Part shown: positions 63,801 to 64,000 of the stretch, piece by piece
How the letters are laid out: every line of letters begins with the position of its first letter
Position numbering within the stretch: the stretch's first letter is position 1
From: Paenilisteria rustica
GTDB lineage: Bacteria; Bacillota; Bacilli; Lactobacillales; Listeriaceae
Assembly: GCF_013820765.1 (NCBI RefSeq)
Contig: NZ_JABJVM010000014.1
Location: 19,585-83,584 of the forward strand
Length of the DNA stretch: 64,000 bases
Reading direction: 5' to 3'
Notes under the pieces: generated by a model
Databases searched by the model: none
What the model was told of the DNA's origin: nothing
What the model saw: only the letters and a program-made list of their open reading frames with translations
Made by a program: the position numbers and the translations under genes

Positions 63801-64000
63801 ATGCCAGACCATTTTATCATACAACTCATCGGTTTAGAAAATAAAAACGTCCAGCTCATCGAGCATTCCATAGAGAAGGATACCTGCCATATTCATATTC
63901 AATTAAAAAGAAAGAAACATACGTGCCCTCATTGTCAAACCCGTACAAATCGTATTAAAGATTATCGTACTCACTTGTTTCAACACCTTAAAATGGCCGA
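63801..64000 (+). mobile_element. ISL3-family transposase, 5' part, cut by window end
   Basis: ATG 63801 with AAAGGAG 8 bases upstream opens a frame running off the window: MPDHFIIQLIGLENKNVQLI ... THTC-type zinc ribbon HTCPHCQTRT and YRTHLFQHLKMAE. This is the N-terminus of ISL3-type transposases. The left terminal inverted repeat must lie between the dlt terminator and 63780 but cannot be defined without the right end. Confidence 0.85.

Noticed and set aside
1..64000. tRNA or rRNA genes
   Set aside because: I saw no tRNA cloverleaf or rRNA sequence by eye. A dedicated scan could still find one, but none is supported here.

Overview
The window looks like a chromosomal segment of a low-GC Gram-positive bacterium, most probably a Listeria or close relative. 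The basis is gene content and order recalled from Listeria and Bacillus: ptsH-ptsI, patA, ykyB, ykuJ, cbpB/darB, ccpC, dapH, dapL and a ykuT-type mscS lie together, followed by crr, cutC, cvfB, liaFSR and a Ktr RCK protein, with rpoY-rnjA and a dltXABCD operon. No species is assigned. Gene symbols come from reading the proteins, not from a database search.

Layout. 1-2.3 kb: end of a molybdate ABC transporter (modB end, modC), mobA and a DUF817 membrane protein. 2.3-5.5 kb: an accessory polymorphic-toxin island with a 5'-truncated LXG-type toxin carrying a deaminase-like tip, an Imm6-like immunity gene, an orphan toxin tip and a truncated GAD-like immunity gene. 5.5-10.4 kb: a ketopantoate-reductase-like enzyme divergent from a TetR regulator that seems to have lost its start codon, a small lipoprotein/membrane pair, a PqqD-like protein and an OPT transporter. 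10.4-11.45 kb: two tandem type I toxin-antitoxin modules with 35-residue Hol_Tox-like peptides and antisense RNAs. 11.5-13.3 kb: PadR regulator plus a SEDS (FtsW/RodA)-like protein fused to a DUF1700-like prefix. 13.3-16.5 kb: HAD phosphatase, rpoY and rnjA.

16.5-24.9 kb: LPXTG-anchored 5'-nucleotidase, GH38 alpha-mannosidase, a frameshifted membrane gene, nanE and an LCP ligase. 24.9-27.8 kb: two WxL-type surface proteins. 27.9-36.4 kb: DUF389 protein, two aromatic-acid-exporter-like proteins, Ktr RCK subunit, liaFSR, cvfB, cutC and crr. 36.4-42.9 kb: tandem paralogous secreted repeat proteins that arose by duplication, with a 48-bp dapL-derived scar between them. 42.9-47.1 kb: mscS, dapL, dapH, ccpC, cbpB. 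47.4-48.15 kb: a non-coding tandem repeat with internal inverted repeats.

48.2-54.5 kb: ykuJ, an unrecognised small gene, ykyB, patA, a beta-hydroxyacid dehydrogenase, ptsI-ptsH and a DUF2187 protein. 54.7-57.8 kb: a phytoene-desaturase-like enzyme facing a CruF-type carotenoid membrane protein, and a CPBP protein that lacks a motif histidine. 58.1-63.7 kb: rpiA and dltXABCD for D-alanylation of teichoic acids. The window ends inside an ISL3-family transposase inserted just after dltD.

How the genes fit together: ptsH, ptsI and crr give the PTS phosphorelay. Three cre-like sites suggest CcpA control near ptsH, the mannosidase and the nucleotidase. dapH-dapL make diaminopimelate for peptidoglycan and lysine. 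Lia, dlt, LCP, SEDS and the anchored proteins form a cell-envelope theme. The most unusual material is the twin toxin modules, the toxin-immunity debris, the duplicated secreted proteins with their scar, the PadR/SEDS fusion and the 47.4-48.15 kb repeat.
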